Below are positions 22,500-35,200 of a stretch of DNA of 64,000 nt, in pieces. A program made the translations under genes and the position numbers. The notes beneath the pieces were generated by a model. That model saw nothing but the letters and a program-made list of their open reading frames with translations, was not told the DNA's origin and did not search any database. Source of the stretch: Ceratopteris richardii (taxonomy: Eukaryota > Streptophyta > Polypodiopsida > Polypodiales > Pteridaceae). Location: assembly GCA_020310875.1 (NCBI GenBank), contig CM035444.1, positions 25,552,272 through 25,616,271 of the forward strand, given 5' to 3'. Each line of letters opens with the position of its first letter. Within the stretch, counting starts at the first letter, position 1.

Positions 22500-23998
22500 T
22501 GTTGGAAGTGAGGTAGGCCCTTAGGCTCATGTCACAGGTCCATGGTTCCATAGTTCCAGTCATGTACAACATTAATTCCAACAATCTTCCATATTGACAA
22601 AACATGAACATACCACAACTTAATCATACAGATGATGAGACAAAGATAGAGAAAGAATAGACGTCATGTGTAAGGTGTTACGTAAGCCATCGCTTACTCA
22701 TAGTATCATATATACCAATGTTCAATGTACAATGTGGGAACAAAATTCTCAACCATTCTATGTGATGAGAAATAGATGTATGAGTGAATGTACAATGTAA
22801 TAAACATATTCAGATGTGTGGGCAGTAATCTGAATATACATGAGATGTGTGACCTAATAGGTTATAGAAGAGTGAATATGAGTGACTGAATGAGGAAGGA
22901 TCAGTGTGAAACTGATGGTCAACAAACCTACATCTAAACTTAGGCTATGGAAGACCCTAAGTCAGATACGTGTGTGAAAAGATCACATACTTATAAAGTA
23001 GCATAGAATGCTAACAAGATTGTTGCCGAAAATCCTCAAACTCATGTGAACACACCTTCTCAAACACCTCATAAAAATATGCATAAAGCATATAAGTACT
23101 GATTCTCTTGTACCTATGCCGAATAGGACTCCTTCTGATATGAACGCCACAGCCTCCATAAACTTCAAGTAGTACCTGTGTGCATAAAGAGAATATGTAC
23201 CTGAATACTTAACATAAGATGTGAATCTTATGTTAATCTCCATCTAATGTCTTTGAAGTAGCCCGACATCTTCTTGTAGAAGACAATCTTCAACCTAATA
23301 TCTTCCTGTAGAAGATAATCTTCAAAATCATGTAGATGGTCCCATCCAATGTCTTTGAAGTAGCCAGACATCTTCTTGTAGAAGATGATCTTCAAATACA
23401 TCATGTAGATGGGCGATCCTCACCATCAAGCTGCTAATGACCAAGTCTTCTTGCCATGAACAAGAGATAACCTCCTCTCCATGAGCTAGAGTGTTAGCAC
23501 ACCCTTCATCTTCTCCAAGAAGAATCACCAAGAAGAACTCCATAGCTGCTCCTCAACATGCTTCAAGTTAGCACCATGGCTACCCCATGTGCTAGAAGAA
23601 ACACCACCTCTACTGATGTCCAAGCTCTAAAAAGCTTGTGTTGATCCTAGGTGAAGGATGAATCAACAATGATACAAGCTCTTGTTATATAGTATTTCCT
23701 CCATGATAATAAAGCACTAGAAAAGCATACGATCGCAATGTGAATAAAGCACTCAGCCGTCTGTTGCGTTTTGAAAAATATCCGCGTTCTCTATCGCTTG
23801 TGCTTTAATCTAAAAGCGTGATTAAAAACAACTTCGCACGTCGCTGCAGCCTGGGGAATTTGAACTCTGGCGGGTACTATGAGAGGACCACGATTTAACC
23901 AACGTGCCAACATTCTTGCTTGTACAAGAAGTAGAACTGAAGGCTACACATCCTATATCCTGGAAGTAAGATGGACCAATAGACATTGTTTTCCAACA
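22500..23998 (-). mobile_element. LTR (3' in element orientation) of the non-coding element
   Basis: Begins TGTTGGAAGTGAGG and ends TTTTCCAACA; matches 27124-28621 almost base for base. It contains internal near-repeats of a tcttcttgtagaagat word around 23270-23390. Confidence 0.93.
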
Positions 23999-24007
23999 AT
24001 CCCCCCT
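23999..24007 (-). other. Polypurine tract of the non-coding element
   Basis: Plus-strand atcccccct immediately inside the LTR, i.e. AGGGGGGAT on the minus strand, the expected start site of plus-strand DNA synthesis. Confidence 0.8.
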
Positions 24008-27000
24008 GCAATGTCATATTGGTACAACCTGGACTGGATCTGCAATCTCTCACAAACTGCAAACTATCACAAGCTTCAAATAGTCTGTCACAAGCTTCAA
24101 GCTTGTACTCCCGCACTTCAGAACTTGTTCTTCAAAAGTCTTCTTCAAAACTGATTTTGACTTTTCTTCAAAAAATATGAACTTGCTGAATATGAACCAT
24201 AATACTTGAGAAAATATGCAAACTAGATATCCAATAGTGTACACATCAAGCAATCACTGCTTGACAACTAATATAGCATGAATTGCCTCTGAACCTGCTA
24301 TCTCCTGTCTTCAAAAACTTGAAAACATACACTGGGATCCATATATTTGCATTTACCTTCCAAAAAGGTTTCTCAATGTACTTCTGCTGCGTCATGTAAA
24401 TACACTAAACAAAATCAGGAACTGAATCCTGGAACCTGTGACTATCAACTCACAACTTAGTGTATTATGAACACTGGTGGTTCATCTCTGACTGTACTCA
24501 AGTCAAATCAACTCAACTCAATTGAAATCAACTAAAATATGAGTCAAAAATCTATGATGTCATCATGTCTTCATCCTTTAAATCATTCATACCTATTTCC
24601 TTCAGAACTTGGTATAAACATATTTGTGCGCACGTCTGAAATATACCTTTCTGAAATATCAAGCTTCTCTTCAAATAGAACTCTGGAACCTTCTCTTGAA
24701 CAGGAACATCCTAACAGGAACTTTCTCCAAACATTCTTCTTCTTCCTTCTTCTTTCAAAGCTGGAACATAAAGAGAACCTGACAAAGGAAATATAGGAAT
24801 ACCTAAAAGTATGAATCTGCATTCTTTTACATAAGGCTTGAAAATAAGTCTTCATGTTTCATCACCCCCCTGGATGACTTAACACTAGTATCCAGTATTC
24901 TTCAAATATATCAGACTTTATGAAATCTGGAACGTCTTCCTTCATAAATCTGATGTTCAGTGATCAATACCTGTATCTGAAACAAAATCTCTGAACCCTT
25001 TTTATTAGCATTGTGCACATGCCAATAGCTTTCCATGTCATTCTTCAGCTTTCCAAAATCTAGAATAAGGTTAGCTGATCCTAACATAACAAAACCTTGT
25101 TGAAAGCTTTATAGGATTCATAACCTTCTGCAACATAACAAGTATTTCTATCTCTTTGCAACACAAATCTGATAGAATCTGAATCTTTGACTTACTTCTC
25201 CAATGTTAAGAATCTTCACAAACAAAGGATAGACAACTGAGTCATAAATACTCAAGATCATACAAGATCTATTCAAGATCAATGATCTCTCCTGTGTAGA
25301 ATCTGCTGTCATCAAACTTTCATGACTCAATGTTTGATTTACTTCCTGAATGTCTCCAAGTGTCCATGCTTCTCAAAAAGTTGTAAAACTTTTCTTCAAA
25401 CAAATCCTTCAAGGAATCTGCAATTCCTACTTAAAATATAAGTGGACAAACTTCTCACCTTGAGAACTCCAAAAGCTGCAAGTTGATACTTCATAACTTT
25501 CATATTTTACCTGGGTGAAATGTGACAGTACCTGCTTGACTTTCTTTTGGCTAACTCCACTTCTCAATCAAGTGATAGGATATGATGGAACACCTTTTTG
25601 AATACAAGCATGTATCCAAAAAACTAGACAATCATAAAAAGTAGATTCTTCAAATGACCTGTACATCAGCAAATCTGAATTTTCTGAAGTTTCTGAAAAT
25701 ACTGAGTATGAGGTAACCTTTTCCAAACATAAAACCTCAACGCAAGTCTTCAACATCTGCTACAAAAAACTCTTTTACCTCAAGATTTAGATAAAGAAGA
25801 AATATACTTCTCTGCAACTTGTCATATACCAAGTAGCTCTGTATTGACACTCCAAGAATTCTTTGAGGGAACATATAAGCTGCTTGCTTAAAAGCTTCAA
25901 CTAAAACATAACTCATACACATATGAGTGCTTTTGTTTCTCTCAATGCAATTCTTTGTCAAATCTACTAACTCATGACCAAGTGTAATGCAAAACAAGAA
26001 ACTGCTTCTTCTTTAAACAAGATGTTCTCGTAGACTTGTCTTTGGGTGTAGAGGATAATATAGGAAAAGTATATGGAAAATATATGAGAAAAGGAAGCCT
26101 TACTTTTCTTTTGGAAATGATGGACTTTCTTCTTCTGCATCTTTCTTCCACCTGATGATGACAACATTTTCAAACTTCTCTTCCATACCTTTTGTTCTCT
26201 TCATCTTGAAGTAGCAAACACTCTTGACTTCTTCAAACGAACTTTTCTCTTCCTCTAATGTAAGAGTAAAAGATAAAACAAATATGGTATACAAATGGAA
26301 GTTGAATATAGAAACATGTTTTATCATCTCCTCATATCTCTGAATCGAAATTCTGCTTCAAATGTCTTAAATGACTAAATTCACCAATCTTTTGTATGAA
26401 TGATGAATTGCCCTTCTAGAGTTACCTTCTCTAGATACATTTGTACCTTGATATCCAACCAACTTACAACAGAAAATTGGCTGAAAAAACTCATCTCATC
26501 TCTGCACTTGTCTTCTTAGATGAACTTTCTTGCCATGAAAGAGATCTTCTCAAAACTCTCTAGAAAAACCTCTAGATACCTGTTTTGATGTAGCTAATGC
26601 TTTAACTTTCAAATGATGAAAGCGTATAAAAGCACTCCTTGAAACCTTCAAATCTCTTCATAACTGCTCTTCTAAGATATGACCTGCAAATGATAATCTG
26701 ATAGTAGAAACTGATACCTGTGATTTGATGTTGATCTGATTCCTTCATCTTCTCTAAACCATTGTTCTTCCTTGAATTTGAAGTAGTCTTCTCTTCATCA
26801 AGTCTAGGTCTTCAAACAATACTTTTGTAAAGTATTTGCATACTCTTCAAAAATATTCGGCTGCTAACAGATCATCAACTTCATACTCCACACTGATGAA
26901 TGTAACTGAAGTGTCTAATTCTCAAATCTCTACTCATTTAGATTAAGTGTGTATGTCAAATGTCAAATAATAGAAGATGCCTTTAAATTATATGTTGTAA

Positions 27001-27108
27001 ATCTGGAATTTTAGGAACCTCTAAATATGAGAGAGCCGTAATGCATTGATGCCAAAGATCTAAAGTTCTGTAACCAAAAACTTAGTGCTCTAATAACAAA
27101 TCCCTAGA

Positions 27109-27120
27109 GCTCTGATACCA
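27109..27120 (-). other. Primer-binding site, initiator-Met tRNA
   Basis: Plus-strand GCTCTGATACCA is the reverse of TGGTATCAGAGC, the standard plant copia primer site. It lies three bases from the LTR edge and fixes the element's orientation as minus. Confidence 0.92.
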
Positions 27121-27123
27121 AAT

Positions 27124-28621
27124 GTTGGAAGTGAGGTAGGCCCTTAGGCTCATGTCACAGGTCCATGGTTCCATAGTTCCAGTCATGTACAACATTAATT
27201 CTAGCAATCTTCCATATTGACAAAACATGAACATACCACAACTTAATCATACAGATGATGAGACAAAGATAGAGAAAGAATAGACGTCATGTGTAAGGTG
27301 TTACGTAAGCCATCGCTTACTCATAGTATCATATATACCAATGTTCAATGTACAATGTGGGAGCAAAATTCTCAACCATTCTATGTGATGAGAAATAGAT
27401 GTATGAGTGAATGTACAATGTAATAAACATATTCAGATGTGTGGGCAGTAATCTGAATATACATGAGATGTGTGACCTAATAGGTTATACAAGAGTGAAT
27501 ATGAGTGACTGAATGAGGAAGGATCAGTGTGAAACTGATGGTCAACAAACCTACATCTAAACTTAGGCTATGGAAGACCCTAAGTCAGATACGTGTGTGA
27601 AAAGATCACATACTTATAAAGTAGCATAGAATGCTAACAAGATTGTTGCCGGAAATCCTCAAACTCATGTGAACACACCTTCTCAAACACCTCATAAAAA
27701 TATGCATAAAGCATATAAGTACTGATTCTCTTGTACCTATGCCGAATAGGACTCCTTCTGATATGAACGCCACAGCCTCCATAAACTTCAAGTAGTACCT
27801 GTGTGCATAAAGAGAATATGTACCTGAATACTTAACATAAGATGTGAATCTTATGTTAATCTCCATCTAATGTCTTTGAAGTAGCCCGACATCTTCTTGT
27901 AGAAGACAATCTTCAACCTAATATCTTCCTGTAGAAGATAATCTTCAAAATCATGTAGATGGTCCCATCCAATGTCTTTGAAGTAGCCAGACATCTTCTT
28001 GTAGAAGATGATCTTCAAATACATCATGTAGATGGGCGATCCTCACCATCAAGCTGCTAATGACCAAGTCTTCTTGCCATGAACAAGAGATAACCTCCTC
28101 TCCATGAGCTAGAGTGTTAGCACACCCTTCATCTTCTCCAAGAAGAATCACCAAGAAGAACTCCATAGCTGCTCCTCAACATGCTTCAAGTTAGCACCAT
28201 GGCTGCCCCATGTGCTAGAAGAAACACCACCTCTACTGAGGTCCAATCTCTAAAAAGCTTGTGTTGATCCTAGGTGAAGGATGAATCAACAATGATACAA
28301 GCTCTTGTTATATAGTATTTCCTCCATGATAATAAAGCACTAGAAAAGCATACGATCGCAATGTGAATAAAGCACTCAGCCGTCTGTTGCGTTTTGAAAA
28401 ATATCCGCGTTCGCTATCGCTTGTGCTTTAATCTAAAAGCGTGATTAAAAACAACTTCGCACGTCGCTGCAGTCTGGGGAATTTGAACTTTGGCGGGTAC
28501 TATGAGAGGACCACGATTTAACCAACGTGCCAACATTCTTGCTTGTACACGAAGTAGAACTGAAGGCTACACATCCTATATCCTGGAAGTAAGATGGACC
28601 AATAGACATTGTTTTCCAACA
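27124..28621 (-). mobile_element. LTR (5' in element orientation) of the non-coding element
   Basis: 1498 bp, TGTTGGAAGTGAGG to TTTTCCAACA, followed by the target duplication GATGG. Near-identical to 22500-23998. Confidence 0.93.
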
Positions 28622-30440
28622 GATGGTCATAGCAAAATACTGACCAACACCCAAATCAGCCAAAAGGCATCTAAGCCACACACACTCAATAGTCACTATG
28701 AAAGCTACCCTATACTCAGTCTCACAACTAGAGGTCTCCATAATAGGCATCTTTTTCTCAACCAAGATATGCATGAGCTATCAAACATGAAGAAAAAACC
28801 ACTAGTGGACACATGAGTGTCATAACAACTAGACCAATCAGATTTACAAAAAGCATGTAAATATGGTAGCAATGATCCCCCCTTGGGACAAAATAATCCA
28901 AGTACCTCGTTACCACTCAAGTAGCGAAAGATCAGCTTAACTACCTACCAATGCTTAACAAATGGGGGATGCATAAACCTGCTCATATGTGAGACATCAA
29001 ACTGAATATCAGGCTGAGTTATGGATAAGTAAATCAAGCATCCAATAGCCTGCTGATAAAGAACAACTTCAAATGCATCTCCATCATCATGAAGGCTCAA
29101 CCATAAATATGTTTCCATAGGAGTGGCAATAGGTTTGCAACCTTCAAGGAAAAAATGTTGCAATATTGTATCAATATATTTTGTTTGATATAAAGTTATT
29201 ACCCCATCAACTTGCATATAACATATGCCCAAATAATGATGTAAATGCCCCAAATTTGACATCTCAAAAGAGGCATGCAAATCAGCCCTAAATCAAAAGA
29301 TATGCTTCTCATTAGGACGAGTGAGTACCATGCCATCAACATACACAAAAATGATTAGAAAATACATCATTTGCATGCTTAACATATAAGGTGCTCTAAA
29401 TTGGACTGTTCTCAAAACCATGTGCAATCAAGTAGGAATGTATCTTTTCATACCAAGCACATGGTGCTTGCTTTCAACCGTGTAATGCCGTTTTCAACCT
29501 TCCCACTTTGTTTTCATGCCTTTTCAACATAAAACCATGGGGTTGAAATACATACACTTGCTTCATGTAAGCCACCATTCAAAAATGCAATTCTAATGCC
29601 CAACTGATATACATTCCAACCATAATGAGCTACAAGTGCACATATTCTATGAATAATAGTCATTCGGCATGTGGGTGCAAAGGTCTTGTAAAAATCAATG
29701 CCTCTTTCTTGAGCATAACCATTTGCAATAGGCCTAGCCTTATACTTGTGAACTTTTCCACCAAGCTTACATTTCTGCTTGTATACCCATTTAGTGCCAA
29801 TGTCCTTTTTGCATGGATGCAAATCACATAAAGGCCAGGTACAATTCTTCATAATAGCATCATACTCTGATTGTGTAGTAACCATCCAAGTTTTTGAAAT
29901 TTTTTCTTCATCAAAAGAAAGAGGCCCATTTTAATCACAAAGACTAGAGGCAACCATTGCATAGCAATCTGATGCAAATGAACCACTATGAGAGCCTGCA
30001 CGAGTACGATATGACAAAGGTGCATCTAATTTGCTATCTTTTGAAGTATGCACCGACCATTTAGGCCTAGTTTTTGCCTCCTCTATATCAAGCCTCTCAT
30101 CAACAAGTGCATCATGCAAATCCACATCAGAAATGGACTGATCTGCATCATCATGTGGAATCTGTAAAGGTTGAGGAATTGCCTCATTTGGACCAAGATT
30201 TGATTTTCCGCTTGTAAAAAGAGAAAGCAAAGTATCATACACATCTTTGGAGCTAATTGATTTCTCCTTAGTACATGTGACTGAATTGCATCCTCCACAA
30301 AAACAACATCATGGCTAACCAAAATGCATTTAATTTGTGGATGATATAAACAATAAACTTTGCTTTTAGAATTGTACCCAACAAAAAAACATTTTATTTC
30401 TTTATCATCCAATCTTTTGCATTGTTGTTCATGTTCTAAT

Positions 30441-30751
30441 TCATGATCTCTCAAATGGAGATGTTATTATTGCTTCTAGCATTGTATGTAATGGGCTATA
30501 TAAACTCATAGACTATGCAAAATCTATGAATGATTTAACATGTGCAGTTCAAGACTCTCAAGTTTTCTTAGATGCAAAGCTTTGGCGCAATAGGCTTTAC
30601 CACATAGCTTCTTACTTGAGGTTTTTATGTGTGCAACATATGTACTTAATAGGTGTCCCACCAAAGAACTATAACTGATCCTTGATATGAGGCTTGTCAT
30701 GGGTGCAAGCCATCTTTTGCTCATCTACATGTCTTTAGTGTCTAGTATAAG
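30441..30751 (+). other. Inverted internal block of copia unit 1
   Basis: Within the minus-strand unit, this block runs on the plus strand. It starts at a C-terminal protease segment (H-D-L/D-L-S-N-G-D-type), passes through L-Y-K-L-I-D-Y and D-A-K-L-W, then skips to the integrase end (S-Y-L-R-F-L, Q-A-I-F-C-S-S). The flanking minus-strand sequence resumes exactly where the block ends in the reference order. This is an in-place inversion with roughly 550 bp lost from its middle compared with the full element. Confidence 0.75.
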
Positions 30752-30972
30752 CACATGTATCATCAACAAATTTGACAACCCAAGCCAGCCTTGGCTAACG
30801 TTGAAATTGATAACATATTTTTCTTGATCCCACACATACAAGGCATCTAGCAATGTGAAAGAACTACCATCAATAGCAGTCACAATGATCTAACCAACTC
30901 CCATTACAGGATAAAAGGAATTTTTAGTGCATGCGACAGTATTCCCTAAAGGGTAGGTAATTCCTCTATGTT

Positions 30973-31203
30973 TGTTGGAGTTTGAGGTCTACAGTAGCAC
31001 ATAACAACACAAGGAAGAAGAAGAAGAAGAAGAAGCTTGGATCACAACACAAAAATGAATGAATTACCAAGTGAATGTACAAAGATAAGTACCCCTTTAG
31101 GGTTAGAAGCATAAATGCAAGGGGGGAACCTCATAAGGAGGGAAAAAAGTGCCCCAACAGTCCTTACTGTCTTCACACACATCACCACTGAAATATATCA
31201 ACA
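30973..31203 (-). mobile_element. LTR of copia tandem unit 2
   Basis: 231 bp, TGTTGGAGTTTGAGG to AATATATCAACA in reverse orientation. It has an expanded gaagaagaagaagaagaag run compared with the unit 1 LTR. Confidence 0.88.
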
Positions 31204-31336
31204 GATCCCCCTTGGAGTGATGCAATGAACAAGGAGCTGGCACTCACGTATAAGGAACTCCCAAGCTATGTGGAAAGAGATCGATCCACAAAAGGAAGTA
31301 AACCCAAAGCTTTGTGGAAAGCTTCAAACTTCTCCC

Positions 31337-31566
31337 TGTTGATATATTTAGGTAGTGATGTGTGTGAACACTCTAGGACCGCCGGGGCACTTTTTTCCCT
31401 CTTTAGGAGGTTTTTTTCCCCCGGCTTGTATATACGCCTATTGCCCTAATGGGCTACTTATCTTTGTACATTCTCTAGTAATACATTCAGTCTTGTGTGT
31501 TGTGCTCAAAGCTTCTTCTTCTTCCTTGTGCTGTTCGCGTGCTTCCACAGACGTCTAACTCCAACA
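31337..31566 (+). mobile_element. 5' LTR of the near-intact copia element
   Basis: 230 bp, TGTTGATATATTT to AACTCCAACA. It contains a T-rich stretch with a ccctctttagg word, a possible TATA motif near 31428, and cttatctttgtacattc, conserved in all family-A LTRs here. Confidence 0.96.
31428..31436 (+). promoter_or_regulatory. Possible TATA box in the copia LTR
   Basis: tgtatatac lies in the middle of the 5' LTR downstream of a pyrimidine-rich segment, where a pol II promoter would be expected. In the 3' LTR one base differs (tgtatacac). No transcription start evidence is visible. Confidence 0.35.
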
Positions 31567-31568
31567 AT

Positions 31569-31580
31569 TGGTATCAGAGC
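31569..31580 (+). other. Primer-binding site, initiator-Met tRNA
   Basis: TGGTATCAGAGC, two bases after the 5' LTR end. It is complementary to the 3' end of plant tRNA-iMet, the standard copia primer for minus-strand synthesis. Confidence 0.96.
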
Positions 31581-31921
31581 AGGTCGTTGCTTCTTCTAGG
31601 GCGCCGTCGACACTCCTCCGTTTGCAGTCTCAGATTCGCACAAAATTTGGTGAGCATACTCAGGGTGTTTCCAAGATCAAAACTACTTCGCTCTGTGGTG
31701 CTGAAATCGCGATCTGAGCTCGTTTCTGCCTCCGAACACACTATCGCAGTGCTTGTGCAGGCTATTTCATCCTTTTGTGCCAAAGGTATATACCAGTTTC
31801 TGTTCGCCAGTTTAAGCGTCTCGAAGTCTGCTACAGGTCGAGCAGAACTCGTCTGGGCAGTTCTGTTCAACTTTTTGAGATACAGTCAATTTTCTGCATC
31901 AAGGTATTTTGGTCACCGGCC

Positions 31922-32211
31922 ATGGCTGAAAGCAATGATGTATTCCGTATGTTGGCTATTGAGGATAAGTTGGATGGTACCAACTACCCATTATGGGCTT
32001 ATATGATGCGACATGTACTGGTTGCAAAAGGATTGTGGAACATTGTGCAGGGTGTTGAAAGACGTCCTGTTACACCTGTAACGACAGGTACTGCAAATAC
32101 AGGTGTTGGAGCGAAGATGATATTCCGCAGATTCCTGTTCGTGCTGCTATTTCTATTGCACCTACTGCAGAGCAGATTCGTTGGGATGGCAGAGATGCCC
32201 AGGCACATGCA
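31922..32211 (+). pseudogene. Gag N-terminus of the copia element, frameshifted
   Basis: The frame starting M-A-E-S-N-D-V-F and running through L-D-G-T-N-Y-P-L-W-A-Y is the usual start of a copia gag. A related copy at 59176 has the same start and stays in frame to the A-Q-A-H-A-L segment. Here the frame is lost near 32100-32112: upstream sequence is in one frame and the long gag-pol frame in another. The element as sequenced therefore could not make a full gag from this start unless translation shifts frame. Confidence 0.8.
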
Positions 32212-35200
32212 TTGATAGCTTTGTCTGTCAAACGTGCCATTATTCCTCACATTCGCTCTTGCAGAACAGCAAAGGATGCTTGGGATACACTTACCACTTT
32301 GTACCAGGCTAGGAATGAGGCTCGTGTTGCTTACCTCCGAAAACAGTTGGAGAGTGAGCACATGAATGAAGGTGATTCGATGGACAGTTTTCTTACAAAG
32401 ATCAAAGACCTGAAGGAACAATTGATTTCTGCTGATGAGGTTATACCAGATAGCTCACTTGTGCAGACCGTTCTGAATGGCCTTCCTGATTCATATCAGA
32501 GTTTTGCCTCTACTCTTCGATTGATGATGAAAGGCAATCCAAATGCCTTGTCATTTGAGGAATTAGTCTCTGTTCTGTTGCAGGAAGATCAGTCCAGGCA
32601 GAACAGGTCCATTATGCGTGTTGCAGATCAAGCTTTCCTGGCTAGTCAGAAGGGCAAAGGAAAATGGAGCTCTTCTACTAGTAAGCAGAAATCTGCAAAT
32701 GCTGCACAATCGAAGAACCAGGATAAAGATGAGAAGAAATCAGAAAAGCAGAAATTGTTCTGCAAGTACTGTAAAGGAAATGATCATATTATAAAGAACT
32801 GTCCAAAACTGGCTGCTAAAGAGGCAAAGAAGAAAGAGGCTGGAATGGTTGTTGCAGAGGCCTCTACACCAAAAACAGAGTCTGCAAATCTTGTGCAGGA
32901 AGAAGAATGGGCGTTTACTACTGTCTGCAGTTTTGACCCATCTTCTCATGATCAGTGCATGTCTGCAGTAGACTCAGATGTTTGGTACTTTGACAGTGGG
33001 GCGACCAAACATATTACCTCGCAGCGCAGTTTCTTCTCTTCACTCGAGCCTGCCCCTACAGGGAATACTGTCACATGCGCCAATAACTCCTCTTATCCTG
33101 TTATGGGAGTTGGTAAGATCATTCTGACTACTGCTGATGGTAGTTCTTTCACTTTGTCAGATGCTTTATTTGTGCCACGGATCAAAAAGAACCTGTTATC
33201 AGTTTCTGCATTAGCCAAGATTGGCTTGGTTGTGAAATTCGTTGATGACAGGTGTACAGTCCATGATCTCTCAAATGGCGATGTGATTATTGCTTCTGGC
33301 ATTTTATGTCGTGGGCTGTATAAGCTCATAGACTATGAAAGATCTGTGAATGATTCGGCATGTGCAGTTCATGATTCTCAGGCTATGTCAGATGCAAAGC
33401 TTTGGCATGCACGCTTTGGTCATCTGAATTTTGCTAGTTTGTTACGCCTACAGAAATCTGAAATGGTGTCCTCTTTGCCCAAACTTGAGGCACCTGGAAA
33501 ACATGTTTGTGAAGGCTGTATTTTGGGCAAAATGCAGCGTTCTTCCTTTCCAAAAGATGGTTCAGTTCGGGCTATGCAGAAATTGCAGCTTGTACATAGT
33601 GATGTCTGTGGTCCTATGCAGACACCCTCTTTTGGAAATTACCTTTACTTCGTGACTTTCATTGATGACTTTTCCAGGCATGCATGGGTATATCCACTCA
33701 AAGCAAAGTCCGAAGTGTTCATGTGCTTCAAACAGTTTTTGGTTTTGGCTGAAAATCTGTCAGCATGTAAAATGGGCACCCTCCGTTCTGATCGAGGGGG
33801 GGAATATATGTCTTCAGATTTTAATGCATTTCTGGCTGAACGTGGGATAAAACACCAGTGTACAGTGCCGTATACACCTCAACAGAATGGAGTTGCTGAA
33901 CGAAAGAACAGGTCACTCATGGAGATGGCGAGGTGCATGGTCAAAAGTCAGGCTTTACCACATAGTTTCTGGCTTGAGGCTGTCATGTGTGCAGCATATG
34001 TACTGAACAGGTGTCCCACCAAAGCGTTGCAGTCTATCACTCCATATGAGGCTTGGCATGACCGCAAGCCATCTGTTGCTCATCTGCGTGTTTTTGGTTG
34101 TTTGGCATATGCATTAGTGCCTGAACAACATCGCAGAAAATTGGATGATAAGGCAGTAAAATGTATTTTTGTTGGATACAGTTCTGAAAGTAAAGGCTAT
34201 CGTCTGTATCATCCAGAGACTAAACGCATTCTGGTTAGCCGTGATGTTGTCTTTGTGGAAGATGCTATTCAGCCATTGCTTTCATGTACTAAGGAGACAT
34301 CTGTTAGCTCCAAAGACATGTATGATACTTTGATGCCTCTTTTTACAGGTGGGCAGGCTAACGCTGGTCCTAATGAGGCAACTTCTCAGCCTTTGCAGGT
34401 TGCATATGATGATGCAGATCATTCCATTTCTGATGCAGATTTACATGATGCACTTGTTGATGAGAGAGCTAATATTGAACAGGCAAAAACTATGCCAAAA
34501 TGGCTGGTGCAGACTTTGCGTGACAGCAAATTAGATGCACCTTTGTCATATCGTACTCGTTCAGGCTCTCATAGTACCTCCTTTGCATCAGATTGCTATG
34601 CTATGGCTGCATCTAGTCTCTGTGATGAGAATGAGCCTGTTTCTTTTGATGAAGCACAAAATTCAGAAAATTGGATGGCTGCTATGCAATCTGAATATGA
34701 TGCTATAATGAAGAATGGTACATGGTCTTTATGTGACTTGCCTCCTGGCAAGAAGGCCATTGGCACTAAGTGGGTATACAAGCTGAAGCGTAAACCTGAT
34801 GGTACAGTTGACAGGTATAAGGCTAGGCTTGTTGCAAAGGGTTATGCGCAGGAAAGAGGCATTGATTTTGATGAGACCTTTGCACCTACATGCCGTATGA
34901 CTACTGTTCGGAGCATTTGTGCACTTGCAGCCCATCATGGTTGGAATGTACATCAGTTGGACATTAAAACAGCATTTCTGAATGGTGACTTGCATGAAGA
35001 AGTGTATGTTTTTCAGCCCCGTGGCTTTGTGCAGAAAGGGCATGAAAACCAGGTGTGCAGGTTAAAGAAGGCGTTATATGGTTTAAAGCAAGCACCACGT
35101 GCTTGGTATGAGAAAATACATGCCTATCTAATTGCACATGGTTTTGAGAATAGTCCAACTGAAAGCACCTTATATGTTAAGCGTGCTAATGATGTGCTTC

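Larger units (their letters stand above)
23999..27123 (-). other. Internal region of the non-coding element
   Basis: 3.1 kb, AT-rich, with frequent tcttcaaa and cttcttc words. I saw no gag capsid, CCHC knuckle, DSG protease, YVDD or integrase motif on either strand. The longest minus-strand frames are 86-90 codons and resemble nothing I know. It may carry packaging and dimerisation signals, which cannot be seen by eye. Confidence 0.75.
22500..28621 (-). mobile_element. Non-coding LTR retrotransposon (LARD-like), complete
   Basis: 6122 bp bounded by TG...CA, with the 5-bp target duplication GATGG at 22495-22499 and 28622-28626. LTRs of 1499 bp (22500-23998) and 1498 bp (27124-28621) differ at roughly a dozen positions that I could see. 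On the minus strand it has a tRNA-iMet primer site (27109-27120) and a polypurine tract (23999-24007). The 3125-bp interior has no gag, protease, RT or integrase motif in any frame; its ORFs are under 100 codons. This fits the large retrotransposon derivative class, which must borrow proteins from autonomous elements. It sits inside RNase H of copia unit 1. The iMet primer suggests a copia partner, but its LTR differs from family A. Confidence 0.92.
21940..30953 (-). mobile_element. Truncated copia family-A copy, tandem unit 1 (with nested insertion)
   Basis: Minus-strand copia. From left to right it holds a 3' LTR (21959-22182), the pol tail and RNase H (22183-22499 and 28627-28920), RT (about 28930-29890), the linker, part of integrase and, near 30750-30950, protease, where it is cut off. 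Gag and the 5' LTR are absent. A 6.1-kb LTR element is inserted at 22500-28621. The RT active site reads Y-V-D-G instead of Y-V-D-D (glycine codon at 29332-29334), and many stops are present, so it is dead. Unit 2 (30954-39420) shares the same truncation point, the same glycine and the same 19-bp left flank. Confidence 0.88.

Noticed and set aside
23879-24154. 91-codon ORF spanning the LTR-interior border of the non-coding element
   Set aside because: No known domain, crosses the LTR edge on the antisense strand, and the second LTR copy gives a different C-terminus.
21940-30972. 19-bp repeats flanking copia unit 1 as a target-site duplication from LINE-type retroposition
   Set aside because: The left boundary is a true LTR end rather than a transcript end and no poly(A) is seen; sharing of the truncation and Y-V-D-G with unit 2 fits tandem duplication better.
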